A stretch of DNA of 64,000 bases from Ottelia alismoides (GCA_037367405.1 JAZKJV010000391.1:806001-870000); one strand, 5' to 3'; numbered from the stretch's first letter, positions 25,401 to 32,655 are shown. Program-made: numbers and translations. The notes: generated by a model not told the origin, from the letters alone.

Positions 25401-28400
25401 CACTGGGGTGGCACTGATATGCGTGAGGGCTCATGCGCGGGCGCACAGGGCTTACACGCAGCCGCACCGGTTATGCTACAACGCTACATGCGATGCTACA
25501 GGAGCACCGCAGCGCAGGAGCACCACAGCACAGCGCACCGAAGCAGGCGATGCTACAGGAGCACCGAAGCTTCGCGCACAGGGGAGATGCGCAGAGGAGG
25601 CGCTAGCGCAGGTTCAGCCGGGACACCGCCGTGCGTGCGGCTGAAGAGAAGGCGGCGCCGATCGAAGAGAGAGAGAGAGAGAGAGGAAGAGAGGCCGGCG
25701 GGTGGGGTAGGGTAGGGTTAGGGTTTCGAGAACTCCGGTCTAAGACCGTCGCTCTGATACCATGCTGGGAAAAATGAGCAAGTTGTTTATTCCATAAGCC
25801 CTAGGCTCTCTTATATAGGAGAGTAGCCTATGGGTAAATTACATAAAGCATACAACTGAAAATAAAAATAACGAAGGGATACAGAAACTACTATATGCGT
25901 TAACAATTTGTAACTCTCATCTTCATATACTGTTGCACAAATGATCTTCAAACTTATTTCATTGAAAATGTTGTGGTTGGTGGAGATAACTGAACACATA
26001 AGTATACGTCACCAGACTATCTGATGTTTTTCAAGATGAAACAATATTAAGAAGCATACTGTTACTGTAAGGTGGTACTATGGCAATATATAAGTTGCCA
26101 AATGGGAGGATAATTGGGGATTAGTTAATTCAGCACATGGAAGGATCCCACATACAATATCATTTTTAATAAATTTTGTACCTTGGGGCTTTCATACGCC
26201 CATCGATTTGGTTCATGTCAAATATGGTGACATCAGGGATGGGATTGCAGTGGGGAAGTATTAATTTGTTAATAGAGGCATAATTTTGCTAGTGAAAATA
26301 TTGATTATGAGGAGTGTAATAGGTCCTTAATTATTATTTTCTTGTTACCTGCGCACATGTTCTTTTCAACAATTGATTCGTGTTTGCAGATTTCAGAGGA
26401 TTTTGACGAAGTTCCTGTCCAGAGCAGAGGCTTTGGTATTCTTGATGTTGGCTTTCGTTCCCAGGTATTAAGAGATAATGAATATTAGAAATTTAGAAAA
26501 AGATAAGACTAATGTAAGCAAATGTTTGCGTTTGCCTAAATTGTTTCTTTTGATAGCCATATCAAAGTGGTGTTCATAATGAATTCGTATTTTCACTAGC
26601 TTTCCTCCAAGAGTATGTAAAATAAATATCTGGTTAGCTTATCCAGTATGGGCTGAGTAGGGCTTCTGGCTTCAATTGATCCAAAGGTTGCTTTTCTATA
26701 CAATAAAATTGTTTTGGAGAGGAATTTGAATTTATATCAAACAATGATATGTTCTTCTCATTGTCCCTTCTTACTCAATCCTGCTTTACTGAAAGTTAAC
26801 TTAGATATTGATTTAAGTAGAAGCCTTTGAGGTAATAATTCCTGTTATAATTCAAACATTTAAGGATAGCTTAAGGTGAGAATTCCTTGTATAATCAAAC
26901 ATTTAAGAATCCCCTTCTCCGTTTTCAACATTCTTATGGAATTATGATACATTTTTATTCCATTTGTTCATTTCATTCCCAGATTAATCCCCACACTCAC
27001 CCCCCAATCATTTCCTGTATGTCTGATACACGGTGCTTATTTAGAACTACTCATTTAAAGACATTTATTACAGAATGAAGCGTGGGCTGCCGGGGGAAGT
27101 GGGGTCCTCCTTAGAACCACAAATGGTGGTAAGAGTTGGACGCGTGATAAGGCTGCTGACAGTATAGCTGCAAATCTTTATTCTGTCAAGTAAGTTCGCC
27201 ATGCCTTGTTTAAACTGGGTTGACTTATAGACTTCTAACAAGCTGATTGATATATCAAGGTCATTTACTATGTTGCGTCATGATTTCTAAGTTTTTTTGC
27301 TGGGTTAAGTGGACGGTTTAAGTCTTTCACTCAATCCTTCCTAGGCTGAAAAATTGGTCCAATCTCTCCACGTCTCATGGTCCTACTCCTACATCGCCAT
27401 TGTGTGGAACTCTGCAATTTCTTTGTCCTTTTATTTATATAACACATGCCTCTATTATGCATAGAACTATAGTACAAAAGGTGTTGGAGTATTTGGTTAT
27501 GCGTCACTTATATGGGAAATGGGTAAATGGATCCTGGACTCTACTCTACTCTGGAGTCCCTATGAACCACATGAAAACCCTAGCCAACATGGCATAGGGA
27601 ACAGTACTCTACTCTGGAGTCTCTATGGATCAACATGTGCACATCTGAAAAGACCGCATACATGTGCGTGTCTAAAACTGAAGACTCGGAACCATCTGAC
27701 GTCGAATTTGAATATATGAAAAATTGTAGAGTCTAAACAACTGGTTGGTTTGGAATCTGTATCTGGAGAATCTGAATAGACATGTGACTTTGCCCAATAC
27801 TTCCCCTTTCTCTCATACTTGGCGGAAACAATGACATTGACAATGTAGGGAGAAGACAAGAAAAAATGAGAAATCATGAACTTGCGGCTTTTCATCAATA
27901 TTTTTTAAATAACCGTCTTTTTTTTTAAAAAAATGTTTAAGTCGTTTCGCCCTTTTTTTTCTATGGATCTGAATGTTAGCATGTGAACCATAGACATGTG
28001 CAGAGGTAGCAGAAATAAAAATGTTAAGGTGGATGTGTGGGCACACGTAAAAATCGGATTCGGAATGATGCAATCAAAAAGAAAGTTGGTGTAGCTCCGA
28101 TCGAGGATAGGATGCGAGAAAACCGCTTAAGATGGTTTGGTCATTTGCAAAGAAGATCAGTTGATGCACCAGTTAAGAGATGCAGGTGTTGGGATGTTGA
28201 GCCGGCTAAGAGAGGGCGAGGACAGCCCAAGAAGTGTTGGAAAGAGACCATACGAAGGGATCTTAGTTTTGTGGATATAAGTCCAGGATTGACCCAAGAT
28301 AGATCTGAATGGAGGCGAAGAATCCATGTAGCCGACCCTACTTAATTGTGGGAAAGGTCTTTATTGTTGTTGTTTACAAATTTTTTGCGTATGACTTTTT

Positions 28401-31250
28401 GCCTGCATGTGGTGAACATGGCGATACTAGACGAAGTGCTGGGATGAACAATTGCTGCTAAGATTAGCCTGACTTGATGGCCATTTTACACAATACGCCC
28501 CGTTAATATTTTAATTCTATTTCAATACTACCGGATACTATAAATCACTACAAGAAAAATGAGTTGTGGCCACAGAATGTGGCTACGGAAACTTGTGGCC
28601 ACGACAATTTCGTGGTCACTAGTTTCTCGTAACTATAATCCTTGGCCAAAGTCTTCATATAAGAGTTGTGGCCACGATAAGTTTTGTTGCCACTTATATT
28701 GGCCACGACATATTCGTGGCTAGAGAACTATCGCGAGAGACTTGTAACTACAGCTACTGGCCACAACGTGTCGTGGGCAGAGCCCAATTCTGTGGCCACA
28801 AACCCCATACCCGTGGTCATATTTCTGCAACCACAACTTGTTTTCCTTGTAGTGAATTATTATTATTTTCATTAGATGTGAATGAGGACATTTGAGGAAT
28901 TTTGTAAATAATTAAAAAAAATAAAATAAATTTAATAGGCTTTCAATATTTTCCTTCATCACAATTTTTTTGATCTATCGCTAGAGCTTCGTACTCTCAT
29001 CTTCTCCCCGATAACGGTATGATAAAATGTGAAGTATATCTCTATTTTAATTATATTCTTCATTATTGTGACATACTTAGAATATTTATAATTGACATAT
29101 CAATAATATTACAATTTTTCAAAAAAAAACTGAAGTACGAAACTTGATGGCCCAAATAGTAGGTCCAACTCACTTAAGCCCAATTGGGCTTGAGAACCGT
29201 CAGTTGCTTTCCTCTCCCACTCTTTTTCCTTTTTTTTTTAAACATTTGCCCATATTGGACCTGGACTTTCCCAATGTTCCATATTTATTTTTTTAAATAA
29301 ACGAAGGGCCATCAAATGAGAGGGCAACGAGACCCTTCCTCTTCACACGCTAGGGTTCCCATCGTGGAACTCCTCACCAAGCCGACAGTGGAGGGAGCTG
29401 CCGATGGAGAATCGAGACTTGCGCCGTCGATGGCGCGAGATGCTGCTGCGGGTCGCGGAGGGTTCCGCCTGGAGGGATGTTGGAGGGTGCCATCGCTTCT
29501 GTTGAACCAAGGGGGAAGGTTCAAGGCATGCTCTCCATGCTTGGAGCCCCTGGAGGGTGCCATCGCTTCGCCTGGAGTTGATAGGTTATCGCCTTGTCGA
29601 CAAGGCCAAGGCCTACAGGACTTGACCGTTGGGACTGTCTCTCTAGTTTGGGACTTGGTCATCGCCACGAAGAGAGGAGCACCCTTGGGAGTGCTCATGG
29701 ATTCGCATGGAGGCGGTTTCGCCAGGGAGCCAGGAGTCTGCGCCTCCACTTGGGATCATCTGAATCTGGAGATGGATGCTACTTGGCGGGATCTCGCGTT
29801 CTAATGGTAGGGCGCGTGGAGCGCCACATGGTGCGGCTAGGGCTGATTGCCTGGAAGAACGAGCGTGCTCCTGGATTGAGATTAGGGTTCAAGAAATTGA
29901 ACCCTGGACAGAACATCATTCTTTCAATATTAATCGACCAATTTGAAGGATGGCGGCAACTGAACTCCAGAATTTAGGATTTCAAACCCCACAAAAATGA
30001 TGGCAGAACTTGAATCATAATTGATCTTCAAGAACAACATTACAATCGAAACTCGAAGAAATAAAGAACATGAAAAACCTCAAGAATCGAATCCGCTCTG
30101 ATACCATTTTAGAAAATAACATAGCTCTAATACCATGTTTGAACATAGAAATGCGAAAGATAAACCAAGAATAAACATCGGGATTTTACGTGGAACCCTA
30201 CTCCCTAAAGAGCGGGATGAAACAACGGGAGGCATCAAAGGGTCATATGCTTCATTGCTTTTTCTCTCTGAATACAATGGGTGCGGGGTTCTATATATAT
30301 ATATATCCCTCACTGAGTCTCCACATCTCCAAACTGTGTAACTTAACAATTGGATGTAGTACCCATTTCCCACATAAGTGACGCATAACCTAATACTCCA
30401 ACAAAAGGCATTACCTTCATGTATTTGCCAAAGTTTAGACTGAGTACATTCCTTGTCAAGCTTTTTACTGTTTTTCTTGCACATTTTTTGGATGTCAATC
30501 CACTCTTACACCGTTTAATATTACAGTTTGGCATCAGAAACCTGTATTCAACTCCTTTATCTTTGTAGCTCACGATTAGATATTGCAGAAACAAAAGGAA
30601 ATTTTAACCACAGATTTGAGATGGTTTCCTCACGAGCTGAACTAAAGTCAGATTTCGCTTGGCTTATCACAGAATCATTCATGCCTGCTTTGTGTGAAGG
30701 CCGTGAGGGTGGATGATATACTTAGGGAGGTCTCTAAGGTCAATCCTATACAAATTTGCCATGTAATAGAAAAATAGTTAGCTTTTTAGGGAGGTCTAAG
30801 ATCGAAACCAATCAAGTCAAGCTTGGGCATGAGTCTTCTATGCTTGATCAGGTTGCTATCCTGTTCAAGCTCATTAAAATTATATCAACTGAGATCAATC
30901 TGGGTGGTTTTGGCTTGTTCCTTCTGAATAGAGTCCTGCTTACAAACTGTGAATGGTGGGTGAACCCTATACATATTTGGGCATATCTGAGGTGTACAAC
31001 TACTTTTGGGTAGTGCCGAAGTAGCATCCTTGCTCTAACATACTATACAATTCAAGTACACACAAACGCGTAAGAAATCCCAAGATGTTCGTGGAAAATC
31101 CTTCTCGCAAAATTGCACATACAATTCGTTTAAGTTTGTTTTTTCTAATATACGATTGACTTATTCCTGGCATGTTTGTGCAGATTCATCGACGATAACA
31201 AAGGCTTTGTACTAGGAAATGATGGTGTCTTGCTTCGGTATCTTGGATGA
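7768..31250 (+). CDS. HCF136: HCF136, photosystem II stability/assembly factor (3' part, five exons)
   Basis: HCF136, the plant counterpart of cyanobacterial Ycf48, is a nuclear-encoded seven-bladed beta-propeller protein of the thylakoid lumen. It is needed to assemble the photosystem II reaction centre, where it binds the D1 precursor. Five exons join in phase and encode 170 residues from TVSSGISGAS to the stop. Recognisable blocks are YVAVSSRGNFYLTWEPGQ, ARRIQNMGWRADGGLW, VPVQSRGFGILDVG and NGGKSWTRDKAADSIAANLY, ending VLGNDGVLLRYLG. Every junction has GT donor and AG acceptor. The full protein is about 400 residues, so some 230 N-terminal residues, including the transit peptide, lie upstream of the window. 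Visible introns are 12.3, 6.1, 0.6 and 4.0 kb, and three of them are filled with transposons. One change stands out: a cysteine replaces the usual tyrosine after EPGQP. The frame is intact, so the gene looks functional. Confidence 0.95.
8631..8690 (+). repeat. Two-copy short tandem repeat
   Basis: TGCATCTGAAACTTCTAGAT occurs twice, 29 bp apart, each followed by an ACTCTC stretch. Confidence 0.7.
8893..9105 (+). repeat. Direct duplication of about 110 bp
   Basis: Both units contain ACTTATCTGC, then AGCAGCAC(G/A)(G/A)TCAAGATCT, then GGGCATGGTCC and TTGATG or CTGATC. The second copy starts near 9008 after a C9 run. The units have diverged moderately. Confidence 0.65.
10131..10443 (+). repeat. 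Solo LTR, LTR-A family, sense orientation
   Basis: The family core CCCGTGGTTTCATCCCGCT is at about 10323, preceded by GGGTAAATGGATC near 10159 and a TATA-like GGCTATATAA at 10246. The end is TTTCAACA. There is no internal region on either side. The start is inferred by alignment to the intact solo LTR at 23668. No convincing target duplication remains. Confidence 0.72.
10855..12400. other. Unresolved repeat-like intron sequence
   Basis: It opens with AACGACCCCGTTTCCCGGG, similar in style to an LTR end, and holds an exon-free block near 11510-11840 with short open frames on both strands. Its character suggests part of an old LTR or other dispersed repeat. I could not find a partner copy in the window. 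Confidence 0.3.
12408..12540. repeat. Tandem repeat, 45 bp x 3
   Basis: A 45-bp unit containing TTTCGGCAGAGTTTCCCCTT and ATATCGGGACATATTTCTC occurs three times head to tail (starts near 12408, 12453 and 12498), with few changes between copies. Confidence 0.88.
12614..12905. repeat. Direct repeat of about 165-bp period, two copies
   Basis: Both units contain CGGTAGACACC, GTGAACGTGTGACGAATCAC, CACTGACGTGCATAGC and CCCGCACCTAAGTAGGGT, ending TTACACAGATTTCTCC. The copies are about 85-90 percent alike by eye. Confidence 0.85.
13180..13920. repeat. Degenerate short-motif repeats
   Basis: CCATGGTTT recurs at 13180-13250. TTAATCG/CGATTAA-like words recur from 13310 to 13500. GATCGACCGATTA/GATCAATCA words recur from 13710 to 13900. 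They are too diverged to define units. Confidence 0.45.
13930..14976 (-). mobile_element. Truncated LTR-A element: leader plus 5' LTR
   Basis: The 5' LTR (14666-14976) and its primer-binding site (GCTCTGATACCA at 14654-14665) are intact. The GC-rich leader with several CGCCTGGAG-type motifs runs back to about 13930. The rest of the internal region and the 3' LTR are missing on the left, so this is a deletion derivative. The 5 bp after the LTR are GTTAC, with no matching flank found. Long open frames on both strands in the leader coincide with the same block of the sister copies and are not recognisable proteins. Confidence 0.8.
14666..14976 (-). repeat. 5' LTR of the truncated LTR-A element
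   Basis: It begins TGTTAGAAAATAG next to the primer-binding site and ends ATACTCCAACA. It contains the family core GGAGCGGGATGAAACC and a TATATATAG box. Confidence 0.85.
15400..15600. repeat. Degenerate CGAAATT-rich repeat
   Basis: Short words such as TCGAAATTCGATCGAAAT and ATTTCGATCG recur on both strands. A similar block is at 55490-55670 in the LysM gene intron. This is a compositional repeat; no unit can be fixed. Confidence 0.45.
15655..15835. repeat. GGGTCGGG-rich short inverted repeat, possible MITE
   Basis: Alternating GGGTCGGGTTTGGGTCG and CCCAACCCGAACC blocks form a foldback. A similar block is at 18484-18656. Such sequences are common as short non-autonomous DNA transposons in plants, but no terminal duplication was found here. 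Confidence 0.45.
16372..16406. repeat. (TA)n microsatellite
   Basis: An uninterrupted AT dinucleotide run of about 35 bp lies at the left edge of the Mutator-like element. Confidence 0.95.
16407..17954. mobile_element. Non-autonomous Mutator-like element, 1.5 kb
   Basis: The left end GAAAAACTTCAAATGAGG, followed by TTTTATGGTGAGCCATC, is mirrored at the right end by GATGGCTCACCATAAT and CCTCATTTGAAAGGG, giving terminal inverted repeats of about 55 bp. Flanking 9-mers TATATATAT and TATAAATAC match at seven positions, but the site is an AT repeat, so this is weak. The interior has a GC-rich, gene-like block (16611-16900) with an open frame I do not recognise, and a long block rich in TTTACAAA words. 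No transposase was found. The family assignment is an inference from the long terminal repeats. Confidence 0.62.
17140..17600 (+). repeat. Irregular array of TTTACAAA words
   Basis: TTTACAAA, or one-base variants such as GTTACAAA and ATTACAAA, recur about every 20-40 bp through this block, inside the terminal inverted repeats of the Mutator-like element. Subterminal arrays of short words are typical transposase-binding regions in DNA transposons; that role is inferred here. Confidence 0.6.
18484..18656. repeat. GGGTCGGG-rich short inverted repeat, possible MITE
   Basis: It contains GGGGCGGGCCGGACCTGACC on the left, TCGGGTCGGGTCGAGACC on the right, and ends GCTCCACTCTAG. The composition matches the block at 15655. 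Termini are uncertain. Confidence 0.45.
20213..20335 (+). CDS. HCF136: HCF136 exon B
   Basis: The acceptor AATGCAG ends at 20212. It has 41 codons from PCWQPHNRSI to FLSKGTG, with the donor GT at 20336. It includes the highly conserved propeller stretch ARRIQNMGWRADGGLW. Residue 2 of the exon is Cys where the family has Tyr. Confidence 0.95.
20503..20645 (-). repeat. 3' LTR of copia element 2
   Basis: It begins TGTTGGGAAAAATG and ends GCGTTAACA, next to the polypurine tract. It is almost identical to the right LTR. Confidence 0.93.
20653..21480 (-). pseudogene. Copia 2 end of reverse transcriptase and RNase H
   Basis: The RNase H part is well preserved: an acidic ACADADYAGCPKDRKSTSG block, SSVESEYRAMAQA and HIEVDCHYIRD motifs are read below 21216. 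It would remove the RNA strand during reverse transcription. A frameshift near 21225 separates it from the preceding reverse transcriptase tail (21488-21198), and a second break near 21485 separates that piece from the polymerase core. The stop at 20653 is close to the polypurine tract, as expected. Confidence 0.85.
21485..22600 (-). pseudogene. Copia 2 reverse transcriptase core
   Basis: This frame begins after a proline-rich linker and carries the copia polymerase: KARLVARGFTQTYGVDY, LDVKNAFLYGDL and the catalytic YVDD (residues 317-320 of the frame starting at 22546). The frame is offset by one base from the integrase frame. The likely break is a base lost in a short T run near 22600. A few missing bases near 21485 end the frame early. 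Confidence 0.86.
22600..23667 (-). pseudogene. Copia 2 integrase
   Basis: It contains the pre-integrase zinc region (HLRFGHLPLQ, then CEACQLGKHH) and the DDE core (FHIDVWGP, VRSDNALE, NGIAERKHRH). This enzyme would insert the cDNA into host DNA. The coding sequence begins abruptly at the nested solo LTR; the preceding protease part resumes on the far side at 23984. Confidence 0.88.
23668..23983 (+). repeat. Solo LTR of the LTR-A family nested in copia element 2
   Basis: A 316-bp LTR begins TGTTGGAGTATG and ends TTTATAACA, with the family core GGTTTCATCCCGCTCCTCA near 23878 and a TATATAAGG box near 23800. A perfect 5-bp target duplication GCATG lies at 23663-23667 and 23984-23988. It splits the copia reading frame between protease and integrase. 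It formed by insertion of a full element and LTR-LTR recombination, after copia 2 had inserted. Confidence 0.93.
23984..25170 (-). pseudogene. Copia 2 gag and protease
   Basis: The gag frame starts MSESKADIPS at 25170. It has the capsid-type core (MDGTNYELWAMQF, then LHSLYTSLRGMFEKL), an RG-rich stretch, and the zinc knuckle CTYCHRVGHNEDTC that binds RNA. The protease active site MDSGATHHLC follows. The frame is open up to the nested solo LTR, where it is cut. Confidence 0.9.
25185..25762 (-). other. GC-rich leader and primer-binding site of copia 2
   Basis: It carries imperfect repeats of GATGCTACAGGAGCACCG (near 25491 and 25549), a (GA)n run near 25665-25684, two GGGTAGGGTTAGGG-like units near 25710, and the primer-binding site at 25751-25762. 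Open frames on the + strand here are composition artefacts. Confidence 0.7.
25763..25905 (-). repeat. 5' LTR of copia element 2
   Basis: It begins TGCTGGGAAAAATG directly after the primer-binding site and ends GCGTTAACA. It differs from the left LTR at only a few sites. Confidence 0.93.
26390..26464 (+). CDS. HCF136: HCF136 exon C
   Basis: The acceptor TTTGCAG ends at 26389. Twenty-five codons, ISEDFDEVPVQSRGFGILDV and onward to FRSQ, precede the donor GT at 26465. The stretch is strongly conserved in the family. Confidence 0.95.
26465..27073 (+). other. HCF136 intron of 609 bp
   Basis: This is an ordinary AT-rich intron with GT at 26465 and AG at 27072-27073. It is the only visible intron of the gene without a recognisable transposon. 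Confidence 0.85.
27074..27189 (+). CDS. HCF136: HCF136 exon D
   Basis: It encodes NEAWAAGGSGVLLRTTNGGK and continues SWTRDKAADSIAANLYSV plus two bases of a split Lys codon. The acceptor CAG ends at 27073 and the donor GTAAGT starts at 27190. GGSGVLLRTTNGGKSW is a BNR/propeller-type repeat. Confidence 0.95.
28018..28374 (+). pseudogene. LINE reverse-transcriptase 3' end fragment
   Basis: The frame from 28037 reads the typical C-terminal end of plant LINE polyproteins: VGVAPIEDRMRENRLRWFGH, then RRGQPKKCW-like and RIHVADPT at the stop. A short upstream piece (LRWMCGHT) is one frame away, so the copy is broken there. The tail AATCCATGTAGCCGACCC and a TTGTTGTTG end follow. It is a 5'-truncated copy, as is usual for LINEs, and lies within the rearranged LTR-A element. 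Confidence 0.85.
28546..28854. mobile_element. CACTA-type MITE (copy 1)
   Basis: The terminal inverted repeats are CACTACAAGAAAAA and TTTTCCTTGTAGTG, the classic En/Spm (CACTA) terminus. A 3-bp target duplication AAT lies at 28543-28545 and 28855-28857. Inside, TGTGGCCAC and CACGAC words alternate on both strands. It has no coding capacity. It is nested in the rearranged LTR-A element, so it came later. Confidence 0.9.
29300..29985 (-). other. GC-rich leader of the rearranged LTR-A element
   Basis: It corresponds to the blocks at 5330 and 13930, with CGCCTGGAG motifs near 29468 and 29568 and direct repeats such as GGAGGGTGCCATCGCTTC (near 29485 and 29552). Overlapping open frames on both strands give no recognisable protein. 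Confidence 0.6.
30092..30135 (-). other. Duplicated primer-binding site
   Basis: GCTCTGATACCATTTTAGAA near 30093 and GCTCTAATACCATGTTTGAA near 30124 are two copies of the primer-binding site plus LTR edge in tandem. Only the second abuts the LTR. Confidence 0.7.
30136..30403 (-). repeat. 5' LTR of the rearranged LTR-A element
   Basis: It begins TGTTTGAACATAG and ends ATACTCCAACA. It is about 45 bp shorter than the intact family LTR, mainly from losses in the middle. Confidence 0.82.
31184..31250 (+). CDS. HCF136: HCF136 last exon
   Basis: The first base completes the split Lys codon. Then FIDDNKGFVLGNDGVLLRYL, Gly and TGA at 31248-31250 follow. This is the expected C-terminus of the family. 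Confidence 0.95.
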
Positions 31251-32417
31251 TCTGAAACAATACATGTCTAAGAGTGTGTATTCTCCCTATGTATACCAGT
31301 AAGCTCAGTAACAGATGGATGCCAGTTTTTTCTTTCTTTCTTTCTGTTGCCTTATAGTCGTTCGAAAATCAATGTTTTTTCTGGACTCATCCTGTATACA
31401 TATACAGATCCTCCTGAGCATTCCATTTGTCTCAATGAATGAATAAAAGCTGGCATTTCTTTTGTCTACCGCCACTGCCTTTTTACTCAAACAAGCAAGA
31501 ACTTGGTACGCTTCCTGTATTTATACGAGATTTGTGTAGTTTTATTGTGGAAGTATATAGCAAGATGGTTAATCAAACTTATAGCAGAGATCCTCATTGG
31601 CAGCAATCCTGCGATCGGTAAATAGAAGGAAGTTGGATTTCAAATAAAGTGTAATTCAGTATTGCTATCCTGTGATTGGTATCATGGAATAGTTGATTGG
31701 GAAGCAGATAATTTTAGGTGATCATATATGTTGTCAGTCATTTTGGCTATTGTTGGATTATAATGGACATGATGCTTGAACACTGCCTCAGACTTCAATG
31801 TGCGGCGTGTGCCATGGCTGGGTGTGTTCACATGTTTTTCAACTCATTGAATTATGGATTTGATGCGTTCTTCAATCCACATTTTCTAAATGCCTCGCGA
31901 TCCCACACATGTGCAGCTTGGTTGCTTTACAAATACAGGCTCCGAATCTCCTCCTCTGTTTGTGTATCGTTGACGAAGTGTACTTGAGATCCTGGGAGTC
32001 GAACTTGATTCCTGTATCCTATATGCACCAGTGCACTAGTTTTAATATTGATACACCTTTCTTTCAATTATGTGTTTCATTTTGTTTTCTGTCCATCTGT
32101 TGTGTTTGATCATGGATGATTTTAGACTTTGCAACTTGTAATCGTGTTGATTATATGCATGTTGTGTTTGTTGATGATGGTCTTCATGTGTGTGATTTGT
32201 TTCTTTGGTTATATGCTCGAATGCGTTTGTCTGATGCATTCAGTTTATTATTTAAGTAGGTTTTAAATCTATAATTTTGCTCTATGAAGAGTCAGGTTGC
32301 ATCAATTGTGGTACCTAATTTTGAAAACTAATTCAATGATTAAACAATTGTGGCATGATTGTAAGTTTGGATAATGTCATATTGCATGAAGCTAATATGT
32401 TATCAGGTATATACGTA
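31251..32417. other. HCF136 3' flank, no further gene seen
   Basis: A possible poly(A) signal AATAAA is at 31442-31447, about 190 bp after the stop. The rest is AT-rich with no exon, repeat or RNA gene that I can support. Confidence 0.5.
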
Positions 32418-32655
32418 GGAAAAAATGGGGCTGCCTCACGGCTGTCCCTGCCCTTATTTTTCACATTTTTTTACTTTTTTTTAAAATATCACCATGTATA
32501 TTCATTTATATATCATTCATATATGTCATTCGAATTTTGTCAAAAACAATCTCTTATACCATCCATCTAGATCAAGTAATATGGTGATATTTTTGAAAAA
32601 CAATAAAAAAATGCCGAAAATAAGATGGGGGCATCCCAAGGGGGCAACCCCATTG
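32418..32655. mobile_element. Foldback MITE with GGCTGCC-type ends
   Basis: The left end GGAAAAAATGGGGCTGCC and the right end GGGGGCAACCCCATTG are inverted copies, and the inner arms (CTTATTTTTCACATTTTTTT against AAAAAAATGCCGAAAATAAG) also pair. It is the same family as 42635-42985 and the remnant at 51855-52010. Confidence 0.65.

Larger units (their letters stand above)
20503..25905 (-). mobile_element. Copia element 2, full length with nested solo LTR
   Basis: Two 143-bp LTRs (20503-20645 and 25763-25905) read TG...TTAACA. A polypurine tract complement (CTCCCCCTC) follows the left LTR, and the tRNA-Met primer-binding site GCTCTGATACCA is at 25751-25762. On the minus strand the order is gag, protease, integrase, reverse transcriptase, RNase H, as in Ty1/copia. 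The coding region is dead: a solo LTR interrupts it and frameshifts split the pol part. The LTRs are nearly identical, which argues for a fairly recent insertion. The flanks share ATTTG only if the first TG of the left LTR is counted as part of the duplication, so the target site is ambiguous. Element 1 belongs to the same family. Confidence 0.93.
20336..26389 (+). other. HCF136 intron of 6.1 kb holding copia element 2
   Basis: Without copia element 2 (20503-25905) this intron would be about 650 bp. The flanks 20336-20502 and 25906-26389 are plain AT-rich intron sequence. Confidence 0.88.
27482..30403 (-). mobile_element. Rearranged LTR-A element with inverted LTR ends
   Basis: The right end is a normal 5' LTR on the minus strand (30136-30403). 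The left end should be a second LTR in the same orientation, but it is the first 55 bp or so of the LTR in inverted orientation, starting TGTTGGAGTATTTGG, and then joins 3' internal sequence at about 27540. The two ends therefore form a terminal inverted repeat of about 44 bp with only two mismatches. A perfect 5-bp duplication AAAGG lies at 27477-27481 and 30404-30408, so the unit seems to have inserted as it stands. The interior holds internal LTR-A sequence, a LINE 3' end, a CACTA MITE and the GC-rich leader. Confidence 0.82.
27190..31183 (+). other. HCF136 last intron, 4.0 kb, mostly one rearranged element
   Basis: Removing the 2.9-kb element at 27482-30403 leaves about 1.07 kb of plain intron sequence. 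Donor GTAAGT is at 27190 and acceptor GTGCAG ends at 31183. Confidence 0.85.

Noticed and set aside
20498..25910. A clean 5-bp target duplication for copia element 2
   Set aside because: ACATT and ATTTG flank the TG...CA borders. ATTTG matches on both sides only if the first TG of the left LTR is assigned to the flank, so I left it as ambiguous.
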